Shown one piece after another: positions 1 to 6,132 of a stretch of DNA of 6,491 bases. Source of the DNA: Clostridiales bacterium (lineage in GTDB: Bacteria > Bacillota > Clostridia > Christensenellales > DUVY01); NCBI GenBank assembly GCA_031290295.1, contig JAITNT010000169.1:1-6491 (forward strand), read 5' to 3'. Under the pieces are notes generated by a model, which saw only the letters and a list, made by a program, of their open reading frames with translations, was not told where the DNA came from and did no database searches. Position 1 is the first letter of the stretch. Each line of letters begins with the position of its first letter. Both the position numbers and the translations under genes were made by a program.

Positions 1-876
1 AAGCTGGCGTATATTGACTGCGCGTTGCTTTGTATGCACGGGCTTAACGGCGAGGACGGTACGCTGCAGGGAATGCTGGAGCTGTCGGGGATTCCGTACA
101 CCTCGCCCGGCGTGCTCGCGAGCGCGGTAAGCATGGATAAAATTGCCGCGAAGCTCTTTCTGAACGGGTTAGGCGTCAAAACCGTGCCGTGGGCATGGTT
201 CGACAAGGCGGAGTTTCAGACGGTGGACGGCTATAAAAAAATTCTTGCATCCGTTGAAAAACTGAAATACCCGATTATAGTCAAGCCCTCCAACCTCGGC
301 AGCAGTATCGGTATAAGCGTTTGCCGTAACCGCACCGAGCTTTGCGCCGCGCTCGACGTCGCGCTTGAGTTCGACAACCGCATACTTTGCGAGCGCGCCT
401 TAAAGGATATCACGGAAATTAATTGTTCCGTTCTCGGCTTCGCAAACGAAGCGGCGGCGTCGCAGTGCGAGCAACCTATAAAGTGGCAGGAGGTGTTGAG
501 CTTTTCGGATAAGTATCTCAAGGGCGGCAAAAACAAGGGCATGTCCGCCATGACCCGTAAGCTGCCCGCGCCTATCGAGGACGAAAAAGCTCTTTATATA
601 CGCGAAACCTCGCAAAAAATATTTCTGGCGCTTGCCGCTAAGGGCGTTATCAGAATAGACTTCATAATCGACGGAGGCGGGCAGATTTTTGTTAATGAGA
701 TTAATACTATTCCCGGCTCGCTCTCCGGCTATCTTTGGGAGCATGAGGGTATGACGTTCGGGGAGCTTATCGGCAAGCTGATTGAATACGCCGAGGCCGA
801 CCGCGCCCGCAAGAAGTGCCTGAATTACGCTTATGAGTCTAACGTGCTGAATAACGCGGGCGGGGCTAAGCTGTAA
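1..876 (+). CDS. ddl: D-alanine--D-alanine ligase, 5'-truncated by window edge
   Basis: Frame 1 is open from the first base, so the gene begins upstream of the window; a TTG at 25 is internal and not a start. The 291 visible residues are most of an ATP-grasp ligase; family members run about 300-370 residues, so roughly the N-terminal quarter is missing. Visible landmarks (counting from base 1): HGLNGEDGTLQG at 13-24, the conserved GVLASAVSMDK block near 37-47, the ATP-grasp lysine motif KPSNLGSSIG at 95-104, and the metal-binding NEINTIPGS at 232-240. The omega-loop keeps a tyrosine (FSDKY), the residue associated with D-Ala rather than the D-lactate-type VanA ligases, so D-Ala-D-Ala is the inferred product. 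It joins two D-Ala using ATP in the cytoplasm for the MurF step. It is convergent with murG. A structured repeat starts 17 bases after its stop. Confidence 0.95.
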   Translation, partial: KLAYIDCALLCMHGLNGEDGTLQGMLELSGIPYTSPGVLASAVSMDKIAAKLFLNGLGVKTVPWAWFDKAEFQTVDGYKKILASVEKLKYPIIVKPSNLGSSIGISVCRNRTELCAALDVALEFDNRILCERALKDITEINCSVLGFANEAAASQCEQPIKWQEVLSFSDKYLKGGKNKGMSAMTRKLPAPIEDEKALYIRETSQKIFLALAAKGVIRIDFIIDGGGQIFVNEINTIPGSLSGYLWEHEGMTFGELIGKLIEYAEADRARKKCLNYAYESNVLNNAGGAKL

Positions 877-892
877 ACCGATGCGCAACGAA

Positions 893-1113
893 GCCGGCCA
901 AGCGTGAATCGGCGCTACGACAAGCCGCCCTTTACGGGCGGCTGTCTTGCTTAATCCGATTCAGTCGGACTTTTGCCGCCCAGACGCGAATGCGCGCTCG
1001 CTCCGCCGCCTTAGCGGCGGCTACGTCTCGCTTTATCGCATTCGGGCGGACTTCAACGGCATAGTCTTATCCGGGTTATTGCTGCGTACTCGTTTAGTAC
1101 GGGTAAAAGCCGC
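893..1113 (+). repeat. Composite palindromic repeat, copy A
   Basis: This 221-bp block is repeated with high identity at 6132-6347. It consists of stem-loop modules. Module 1 has GCCGCCC/GGGCGGC arms around a TTTA loop (924-930 and 935-941/942), extended by GAC/GTC outside with one bulge, then a small TCCGA/TCGGA hairpin (955-959/965-969). Module 2 is a long nested palindrome: CCGCCC 976-981 with GGGCGG 1044-1049, CGAATGCG 987-994 with CGCATTCG 1037-1044, and an apex CCGCCGC 1003-1009 with GCGGCGG 1014-1020 (the outermost arms share one base with the next pair, so not all can form together). A last hairpin has CGTAC/GTACG arms (1085-1089/1097-1101). It lies just behind ddl in the same orientation as the second copy lies behind the hydrolase gene. 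It could be a non-autonomous mobile repeat or a structured 3'-UTR element; no protein is recognisable in it. Confidence 0.8.
919..950 (+). terminator. Possible transcription terminator of ddl (module 1 hairpin)
   Basis: A strong GC stem GCCGCCC-TTTA-GGGCGGC with extra GAC/GTC pairing follows the ddl stop by about 45 bases and is followed by TTGCTTAATCC, which is only weakly T-rich. A second small hairpin (955-969) is followed by CTTTTG. Either could stop ddl transcription, but neither has a clean U-run, so this is tentative. The same structure follows the hydrolase gene. Confidence 0.35.
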
Positions 1114-1287
1114 TCGCGCGCTTCGCAGAGCGCTCGCTAGTGGTACGGGTTCTCCTTGTTCTTCCGTACACCATACAATCAACCCCTAATCCGTCATTGC
1201 GAGCGCAGCGTGGCAATCCAGACCCGCTTCGCCGCTTTCAACGCCCCATATACAATTCACTTGCCCTCTTTCCAAACATCCGACTTT
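1114..1287. other. Gene-free convergent spacer between ddl and murG
   Basis: No credible coding sequence is seen here; short open frames lack ribosome binding sites and overlap repeats. The stretch holds a 6-bp inverted repeat GTACGG (1143-1148)/CCGTAC (1164-1169), the GTCATTG-type palindrome described separately, and then non-descript sequence up to the murG stop. No clear murG terminator with a T-run (read on the minus strand) was found. Confidence 0.6.
1192..1219. repeat. GTCATTGCGAG-type short palindromic element
   Basis: The sequence CGTCATTGCGAGCGCAGCG followed by TGGCAATCC forms ATTGC (1196-1200)/GCAAT (1213-1217) arms around a GC-rich centre. It resembles the GTCATTGCGAGC...GCAATCC dispersed palindromes found in many unrelated bacterial genomes. 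Only one good copy is in this window, with a diverged GTCATTGG relative at 6350, so the family assignment rests on resemblance. Confidence 0.5.
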
Positions 1288-2346
1288 TCACGTCGTATTC
1301 GGAAAGCTGCTTAATATTTCCGCGAGCACCCTGTCCGTGCCGTCGAAGCTCGGCGCGGTTGTAAGCGCGGACACGAGCGTTCCTCTTTCGCGGTATAGGC
1401 TTTCTATCGCTTGCGGCAGGGCTTGCGGCGTAAGCTTTTCCTGCGGCAAAACGCGCGCCCACCCGTTGCGGCGGAATATTTCCGCGTTGACGAGCTGGTC
1501 TCCCCTTGAGGCGGCGGCGGGGAGCGGAATGAGCAGCATGGGCTTTTTGAGCGCGGCAAATTCCGCTATCGCGTTGCTGCCCGCGCGAGAAATAACTATG
1601 TCGGCGGCGGCGTAAATGTCCGACGGTTCGAGCGCGAATTCAAGTTGAAAGTAACCCCTTTGAGAGGTTGTTACGGTATTACCCCGTCCGCAAATGTGTA
1701 TCAAGTCGTAACGCGCGGTTATTTCCGGGAGCGCGGCGCGCACCGTTTCGTTAAGCGCGCGCGCGCCCAGCGACCCGCCTATTATTAAAATCACGGGCTT
1801 GACGCCCGACAAACCGCTTTCCTTGAGCCCTGCGGCGCGCGTTCCGCCGTAAAGAGAGGGACGTATCGGCGTACCCGTGTGAATATATGGCGGTCTTAGC
1901 GCGGCGGCCTCGGCAAAGCTCGTCAGCACCTTAGCGGCGTTTTTTACGCTTAAGCGGTTGGCAAGCCCGAACGTCGCGTCGGACTCATGCAGGACGGAGG
2001 GAATGTCCAGAGCGGCGGCGGCGGAGATAACGGGCAGCGAAACAAAGCCGCCCTTAGAAAATATCACGTTCGGCGCGATATCCCTTAACAGCTTTTTCGC
2101 GCGGCAAACGCTCATTAACAGCCGAAAGGGCACGGCGAGGTTCTTCAGCGTCAAGGACCGCCGCAGCTTAGGCGCGTCGATTTCATGGAAGCTTATTTCG
2201 GGGTACGCCGTCATTATGCTTTTTTCGATACCGCCCGAGCCGATGTAATGAAGCTCGTTAAAATGCTTCTTTAACGGCTCCAAAAGCGCGACGTGCGGCA
2301 TTATATGTCCGGCGCTGCCCCCGCCCGTAAGCACGATTTTTTTCAT
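1288..2346 (-). CDS. murG: MurG, lipid I N-acetylglucosaminyltransferase
   Basis: The 352-residue product transfers GlcNAc from UDP-GlcNAc to undecaprenyl-pyrophosphoryl-MurNAc-pentapeptide (lipid I) to give lipid II, at the inner face of the membrane. Family landmarks: glycine-rich loop TGGGSAGH at 7-14, FSKGGF at 96-101, HESD at 120-123, GGSLGA at 190-195 opening the C-terminal Rossmann domain, the UDP-GlcNAc-binding SRAGSNAIAE at 253-262, and GDQLVNA at 282-288. Length is normal. The frame stays open 26 codons further upstream (ATG at 2424), but the protein family starts right at MKKIVLTGGG, so the ATG at 2346 is preferred. No clear Shine-Dalgarno precedes either start. It is on the same strand as the M4 protease gene, 125 bp downstream of it, with no sign of other cell-wall division genes nearby. 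Confidence 0.95.
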   Translation of the reverse strand: MKKIVLTGGGSAGHIMPHVALLEPLKKHFNELHYIGSGGIEKSIMTAYPEISFHEIDAPKLRRSLTLKNLAVPFRLLMSVCRAKKLLRDIAPNVIFSKGGFVSLPVISAAAALDIPSVLHESDATFGLANRLSVKNAAKVLTSFAEAAALRPPYIHTGTPIRPSLYGGTRAAGLKESGLSGVKPVILIIGGSLGARALNETVRAALPEITARYDLIHICGRGNTVTTSQRGYFQLEFALEPSDIYAAADIVISRAGSNAIAEFAALKKPMLLIPLPAAASRGDQLVNAEIFRRNGWARVLPQEKLTPQALPQAIESLYRERGTLVSALTTAPSFDGTDRVLAEILSSFPNTT

Positions 2347-2352
2347 ACATAC

Positions 2353-2358
2353 AGTATA
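2353..2358 (-). promoter_or_regulatory. Possible -10 box directly before murG
   Basis: On the minus strand TATACT lies six bases before the preferred murG ATG. Used as a -10 box it would start the mRNA at about the first codon, i.e. a leaderless transcript, which would fit the missing Shine-Dalgarno. There is no good -35 hexamer 16-18 bases upstream (CACTAA is the best fit), so this is weak; cotranscription with the protease gene is the alternative. Confidence 0.2.
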
Positions 2359-2364
2359 TGCGTA

Positions 2365-2420
2365 AGCGGGGTTTTTTAGTGACACAAGGCGCAAAAAAAT
2401 CTCCGCTAAAAATCCCCGTT
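2365..2420. repeat. Imperfect inverted repeat in the murG leader
   Basis: CGGGGTTTTTTAGTG (2367-2381) and CGCTAAAAATCCCCG (2404-2418) pair at 13 of 15 positions around a 22-base loop. The structure occupies much of the 125-bp spacer between the protease stop and murG. On the minus strand the 3' arm is followed by CTTACGC, not a U-run, so it is not a standard terminator. It could be a leader hairpin, a small dispersed repeat, or a remnant of a mobile element. Confidence 0.55.
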
Positions 2421-2471
2421 TCATTTGAAAAAAGTCTAATGAGGATTCACAAGCGACGCGACAATCCGGTT

Positions 2472-4937
2472 TTAACCTGCCCTTTTATCTTTATTTGTTC
2501 CTCGTCTTTTCAGCATGCACACCGCAATCGCTCCCACCGTAAACGCAAGGGCGGCGGTCGCCGGCGAGAGGGGAGCGCCGTACGCCAGACCGAAGCAACC
2601 CGCGTAGCGGAGGCTAACGCCGAACCCCGCGTATACGCTGACGTCGCCGTACACCGCGTCGCCCAGCGGCACGGTATGCGCGGCGTCCGTAAACCACCCG
2701 GTGAAGACGTACCCCGCTTTTTTCGGGTCGGCGGGCGGCGCCGGCGGTTCTCCGTAGAGAACGGTTTGCCTGTCGTATTCCTGTCCGTCAACTATAAATA
2801 TTATCGTATATTCGCGCGGGGTTAGGGCAAATCCCGCGTTTACGGTCAAATTCTCCGTAACGCAACCGAAGTCCGCGTCCCACCCCAAAAAGGTATAAAT
2901 ATACTGCGCGTCCGTCGCCTTTAAGGGGTCGGCGGGCGCGGTAGCCGCCCGTCCGTAGAGAACTGTTTCTCTTTTTAATTCCTGTTCGCCGCTCATAAAT
3001 ATTACCGTATATTCGCGCGAAACTTCGTTAAATACCGCGTTAACGGTCAAATCCTCGGTTACGTTGTCAAAAGGCTTATCCCAGCCCGAGAAAGCGTACG
3101 TATACTGCGCGTCCGGCTCCTTAGCGGGATTTGACGGCGCGGTCGCCGCGCCGCCGTGCGCGACCGTTTCCGATTTAAGCGTCGTTCCCTCGCTCTTAAA
3201 CACCACCATATGCGTGTTCGCCGAATCGCTTCCGTCGTCGTCGCCGTTAATTCCGGAGCTTGTGAAGCTTTCGGCAATAGTCATGCGTATGTCCGCCGAC
3301 CAGCCTAGGCTGCGGGCGGTTTCCATCATCAGCGCGCGGAAGTCCTCGAACGTAGCGTTTGCAGATAACAGAGGAAGCACTCCGTACCAAAGCTTGCCTA
3401 TGCTTTCGCGCGTGAAAAAAGTCGGCGCCGCCGCGTACATTTTGTACTGCGCGTGGGTAAGGATATTGCAGTTGGAATGTACGCCGCCTTGATCCTTCTC
3501 CTCCTTTTCTTTCGCATCGGCGCTCTTATCGACGAAGGGCTTTTGATCGTCCGTATGCGCGGGGTGACCGTACGCGGTGGGGTTCTTCATAGAGCGGAGA
3601 CCCTGCCTGGTCGGGGACGCGTTCGGAACGACGTCCTCGCCCATAATCCAAAAGCCGTCGTCCGTAAGCGCCCGACCCTCGATAAGCGCGCCGAAAATGT
3701 CCGAAACGGCCTCGTTAATCGCGCCCGAAGCGTTAAGATACACCAGACCGCTCGGTGTAACGTGATCCGTTATAGCGTGTTGATATTCGTGACCCACCAC
3801 GTCCGACGCGGCGGCGGGGTTATAGAGCTTGCCGTCAGACAGGCCGTCGCCGAAAATAAAGACCGCGCTCTTTGCGCCGAAGCCCGATACGTAGGCGGCG
3901 TTCTGGTAATCCGTGTCCCAGTGCATAGCCGCCGTAACACGGATTTCGTTATTCGCATTTTCGTTGTCGTGCACGGCGTCCAGGCTGTTGTCGATACCGC
4001 GCCTGACCGCGCCCGTCACCGAGCCGTCCGCATAAAAATCGAACGCCTTGACAAAATTGATAAACGCCGAAACCTCGACCTTATCGCCGAAATCGCCCGT
4101 AGTATTTTTGATTTGCGCGCCCTGCTGCGCGTTGTTCAGGCCGGTGCCGTGGTTTGCGTCCAGCAGGTAAATATTGCGGAGCGCGTCCGCCAAATAATAT
4201 GTATATTCGCCGTCCGACTGCGACAAGGATTTCTCGACGGTCACGTTCTGCGTTTCGTCGTAATAATCGGTAAGCGGCAGCGTGACGGGCTCGGAATTAA
4301 GCTTTGCCTGCGGCGTGAGGGGAATCGCCGCCAAAATTTCGCCGCTTTCCGCGCTCACAAAAACGCGGTATCCGTCCTCCGCCTGCAATACGACCTCGAA
4401 CGCGCGCGCGGGCGCAACGCCGTCCAACGAATAAACGGTAAGCCCCGCCGAAACCGCGCCGCCGCCGTATTCCTTAACCGCCGCCGAAACCGCGTCCGCC
4501 GGGTTCACGGTTGGCTCGCCGAAGGAGGGAATATCCTTCAGATAATTACCGCTTACGCAAAGAACGCCGCCTTTTGCGTCGGCCGCCACGCTTATACTGC
4601 GCCCGAACACGCTTACGCCGTCCTTTACCTGCCGGAATTTATATACCCTGCCGTAAGCCGTATCGGTCGTTCCGTCCGCGGCAAGCTCGCCGCGCGCGTC
4701 GCCGAAGCCGTAAACGTCCCGCATACCGTCCAGAATATCCAGCGCGCTTTCGTGCGAGAAGACCTTTGCGTCCGCGCCGAAATCGCCGTTAACAAGCCTG
4801 ACTACGCCGCCCGCGGCGTCGATATTCAGCCTGCGGACCGAGCCGCCGCGAATAATATTCGGATAATATGAGAGCGCCGATATAAATATGCCTATGCAAA
4901 CCGCGGACACGGCCGCCCGCAAAAGATGTTTTTTCAA
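2472..4937 (-). CDS. Secreted M4 (thermolysin-like) metallopeptidase with InlB-type repeats and C-terminal anchor
   Basis: The 821-residue product begins with a signal-type segment (MKKHLLRAAVSAVCIGIFI, 1-19). Residues about 45-205 match the propeptide layout of M4 zymogens: an FTP-like part (KFRQVKDGVSVFGRSISV) and a PepSY-like part ending YRVFVSAESGEIL. The catalytic domain spans about 220-560. The zinc motif is HEYQH at 383-387, the third ligand is E409 in GAINEAVSDIFG, and the catalytic histidine is H487 in GGVHSN, so all key residues are present. Three repeats follow (about 576-772), then a hydrophobic stretch near 789-808 and a basic tail RRGTNKDKR. No LPXTG sorting motif is seen, so a membrane-tethered surface protease is inferred. 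The start is TTG at 4937, supported by GGGAGAAGG six bases upstream and a consensus promoter. Substrate is unknown. Confidence 0.92.
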   Translation of the reverse strand: MKKHLLRAAVSAVCIGIFISALSYYPNIIRGGSVRRLNIDAAGGVVRLVNGDFGADAKVFSHESALDILDGMRDVYGFGDARGELAADGTTDTAYGRVYKFRQVKDGVSVFGRSISVAADAKGGVLCVSGNYLKDIPSFGEPTVNPADAVSAAVKEYGGGAVSAGLTVYSLDGVAPARAFEVVLQAEDGYRVFVSAESGEILAAIPLTPQAKLNSEPVTLPLTDYYDETQNVTVEKSLSQSDGEYTYYLADALRNIYLLDANHGTGLNNAQQGAQIKNTTGDFGDKVEVSAFINFVKAFDFYADGSVTGAVRRGIDNSLDAVHDNENANNEIRVTAAMHWDTDYQNAAYVSGFGAKSAVFIFGDGLSDGKLYNPAAASDVVGHEYQHAITDHVTPSGLVYLNASGAINEAVSDIFGALIEGRALTDDGFWIMGEDVVPNASPTRQGLRSMKNPTAYGHPAHTDDQKPFVDKSADAKEKEEKDQGGVHSNCNILTHAQYKMYAAAPTFFTRESIGKLWYGVLPLLSANATFEDFRALMMETARSLGWSADIRMTIAESFTSSGINGDDDGSDSANTHMVVFKSEGTTLKSETVAHGGAATAPSNPAKEPDAQYTYAFSGWDKPFDNVTEDLTVNAVFNEVSREYTVIFMSGEQELKRETVLYGRAATAPADPLKATDAQYIYTFLGWDADFGCVTENLTVNAGFALTPREYTIIFIVDGQEYDRQTVLYGEPPAPPADPKKAGYVFTGWFTDAAHTVPLGDAVYGDVSVYAGFGVSLRYAGCFGLAYGAPLSPATAALAFTVGAIAVCMLKRRGTNKDKRAG
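2622..3212 (-). repeat. Three tandem InlB B-type/List-Bact repeats in the protease C-terminus
   Basis: Protein residues 576-636, 642-703 and 709-772 each start with a beta strand of the form EYTVIF, carry a K/RxETVLYG-like centre with a proline-rich APxxPxKxxD segment, and end in a GWD/GWF plus LTVNAxF-like strand. Repeats 1 and 2 are closest (both DAQYxYxFxGWD then VTE(D/N)LTVNA); repeat 3 has the AGYVFTGWFTDAAHT form typical of the InlB B-repeat. Such modules are extracellular stalks or ligand-binding units in surface proteins. At DNA level the repeats share blocks such as CGTATATTCGCGCG (plus strand). Confidence 0.85.
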
Positions 4938-4943
4938 TTACAA

Positions 4944-4952
4944 CCTTCTCCC
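4944..4952 (-). promoter_or_regulatory. Ribosome binding site of the M4 protease gene
   Basis: GGGAGAAGG on the minus strand lies six bases before TTG 4937. It decides the start in favour of this rare codon, as no ATG in frame nearby has a comparable site and the TTG gives an intact MKKHLLR signal-peptide n-region. Confidence 0.75.
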
Positions 4953-4966
4953 GCAAATATACATAA

Positions 4967-4994
4967 ATTATAGCATAAATTTTTTTTAATTCAA
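4967..4994 (-). promoter_or_regulatory. Sigma-70-type promoter of the M4 protease gene
   Basis: On the minus strand a -35 TTGAAT (4994-4989) is followed after 16 bases, including an A8 tract, by a perfect -10 TATAAT (4972-4967). Transcription would start near 4960, giving a leader of about 22 bases with the ribosome binding site in it. A perfect TTGACA also lies further upstream (5036-5031) but has no good -10 partner at 16-18 bases. Confidence 0.7.
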
Positions 4995-5077
4995 ACCTTA
5001 CGCGCGCAAAAATTACGGTTTGCCGGAAATTGTCAACCTCCGTCGCAAAACCGTCAAAAAATTATGAGGTACGGATT

Positions 5078-5106
5078 TAGACTTGCGGCGGCTTTTATGT
5101 TATAAT
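5078..5106 (+). promoter_or_regulatory. Sigma-70-type extended -10 promoter of the hydrolase gene
   Basis: TAGACT (5078-5083, four of six -35 consensus bases) is followed after 17 bases by a perfect TATAAT (5101-5106), preceded by TG at the extended -10 position (TGTTATAAT). Transcription would begin near 5113. It is divergent from the protease promoter, with about 84 bp between the two promoters. Confidence 0.75.
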
Positions 5107-5124
5107 GTATTCAAATAACATAAA
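5094..5124. promoter_or_regulatory. Operator-like perfect dyad over the hydrolase promoter
   Basis: TTTATGTTAT (5094-5103) and ATAACATAAA (5115-5124) are perfect reverse complements, 10 bp each, around 11 bases. The left half covers the extended -10 and part of TATAAT; the right half lies just past the predicted start. Because the left arm is upstream of the predicted start it would not be in the mRNA, so a repressor-binding site is more likely than an RNA hairpin. The regulator is not encoded in the window. Confidence 0.55.
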
Positions 5125-5129
5125 GGGAG
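5125..5129 (+). promoter_or_regulatory. Ribosome binding site of the hydrolase gene
   Basis: GGGAG lies three bases before the ATG at 5133 and nine before the ATG at 5139. The longer spacing is the workable one, so the second ATG was taken as the start. Confidence 0.6.
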
Positions 5130-5138
5130 CTAATGGAT

Positions 5139-6032
5139 ATGAGAATCGATACTTTCACATGTAAGGACGGTAAGGAATGCTTTTTGTACGTATGGGACGG
5201 GGCGGAAAAGCCCAAGGGCGTTATACAGATAGCTCACGGTATGAACGAGCATATGGGGCGGTACGCGGAGACCGCCGCCGCTTTTAATAAGGCGGGGTAT
5301 ATAGTCGCGGGCGCGGATCACCGCGCGCACGGTCTTACCGCGGGCGGCCGCGCGAACGTCGGGCAGGCGACGGGCGATTTATATAATGAAATCGTATCCG
5401 ACATGCTGGAAATCACTGGGCGTCTGCACGCGGAGTACGGATTGCCGATAATTTTGCTCGGACACTCCTACGGCTCGTTTTTGTCGCAAACGTACTTCTT
5501 GAAGCATAAGCTTCCGGAATATCTAAAGGGCGTTATTTTGTCCGGCTCGTCGCTGAATTCCGCGCTGACGCTGATACTCGCGGGCGCGGTTTGCGCGCTG
5601 CACAGGAGCAATAAGCCCGCGCATTTTATCAAGAAAATTACCTTCGCCGCCTACGACAAAAAAATAGAATCCGAGGATAACGCGTGGCTTACGCACGACG
5701 CGGAAATAGTCAAGGCGTACAACCACGACGCGCATATTATCGACTGCTTCAGCTACGGCTTTTATAAATCGTTTTTCAAGGGCTTGCGCGAAATGTTCAA
5801 GAACGTCGTCGCGCCTCCCGTCGGACTGCCGCTGTTTATAGCGTCGGGCGCGGCGGACGGCGTAGGCAATTACGGCAAGGGCGTGACCGCGCTTTACAAA
5901 AAATACAAGGCGTTAGGCTTCCAAAACGTAAGGCTGAAGCTCTATTTTAACGACCGTCACGAAATTCTGAACGAAACCGACCGCGAAACCGTCGCCGCCG
6001 ACATGATAGCCTTTGCGGATAAGAATATATAA
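5139..6032 (+). CDS. Alpha/beta hydrolase (serine aminopeptidase S33 / monoacylglycerol lipase-lysophospholipase type)
   Basis: The 297-residue product (two more if ATG 5133 is used) is a full-length Hydrolase_4-type alpha/beta hydrolase. Landmarks in 297-residue numbering: oxyanion-side HGMNEHMGRY at 33-42, DHRAHG at 60-65 (family norm DHRGHG), nucleophile elbow GHSYGS with S110, probable acid D240 in SGAADGVG, and catalytic H274 in NDRHEILNE. A lid region lies between about 140 and 200, containing the W-L-T-x-D segment typical of this family. No signal peptide or membrane segment is seen, so it is probably cytoplasmic or membrane-peripheral, cleaving monoacylglycerol, lysophospholipid or a similar ester; the true substrate cannot be read from sequence. 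It is monocistronic by layout, with its own promoter and a dyad that suggests repression, and a repeat begins two bases past its stop. Confidence 0.9.
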   Translation: MRIDTFTCKDGKECFLYVWDGAEKPKGVIQIAHGMNEHMGRYAETAAAFNKAGYIVAGADHRAHGLTAGGRANVGQATGDLYNEIVSDMLEITGRLHAEYGLPIILLGHSYGSFLSQTYFLKHKLPEYLKGVILSGSSLNSALTLILAGAVCALHRSNKPAHFIKKITFAAYDKKIESEDNAWLTHDAEIVKAYNHDAHIIDCFSYGFYKSFFKGLREMFKNVVAPPVGLPLFIASGAADGVGNYGKGVTALYKKYKALGFQNVRLKLYFNDRHEILNETDRETVAADMIAFADKNI

Positions 6033-6034
6033 AA

Positions 6035-6132
6035 CCGACCAAACGTGAATACCGCCCGGACGCGAATGCGGACTCGCTCTCCGCCCTCTGCGGGCGGTTC
6101 GATTCGCTTAACCGCATTCGGGCGGACTTTTG
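6035..6132 (+). repeat. Composite palindromic repeat, unit B1 (short form)
   Basis: The unit begins CCGACCAAACGTGAAT, nearly identical to the start of B2 (CCGACCAAGCGTGAAT at 6133), but lacks module 1 and goes straight to a module 2 palindrome. Its arms are CCGCCC (6052-6057)/GGGCGG (6120-6125), CGAATGCGG (6063-6071)/CCGCATTCG (6112-6120) and apex CCGCCC (6081-6086)/GGGCGG (6092-6097) with loop TCTGC. It starts two bases past the hydrolase stop, so it may double as a 3'-UTR or terminator structure. Confidence 0.75.

Noticed and set aside
25..876. TTG at 25 as the start of the ligase gene
   Set aside because: The frame is open to base 1 with family-like residues (KLAYIDCA) before it, and the conserved N-terminal domain of Ddl would be missing; the gene is cut by the window edge.
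947..1189. Open frame in copy A whose translation resembles that of 6130-6480 (LNPIQSDFCR, RIRADF, VRVKAA)
   Set aside because: The similarity follows from the DNA repeat itself. The net length difference between copies happens to be six bases and so keeps the frame, but there is no ribosome binding site, the starts are TTG or arbitrary, many substitutions change residues, and the DNA is explained by palindromes.
2347..2424. 26-residue N-terminal extension of MurG
   Set aside because: MurG proteins begin at the MKKIVLTGGG strand; the extension is encoded by the inverted-repeat spacer and its ATG has no ribosome binding site either.
3453..4871. Long plus-strand open frame (472 codons) antisense to the M4 protease gene
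   Set aside because: It has no family resemblance, is arginine- and valine-rich as expected of a reverse-frame shadow of a GC-rich gene, has no ribosome binding site, and the minus-strand frame encodes a protein with every catalytic motif.
5031..5036. Perfect TTGACA (minus strand) as the main -35 of the protease promoter
   Set aside because: The bases 16-18 downstream offer no good -10, and the perfect TATAAT is about 58 bases away and has its own -35 TTGAAT at 16 bases.
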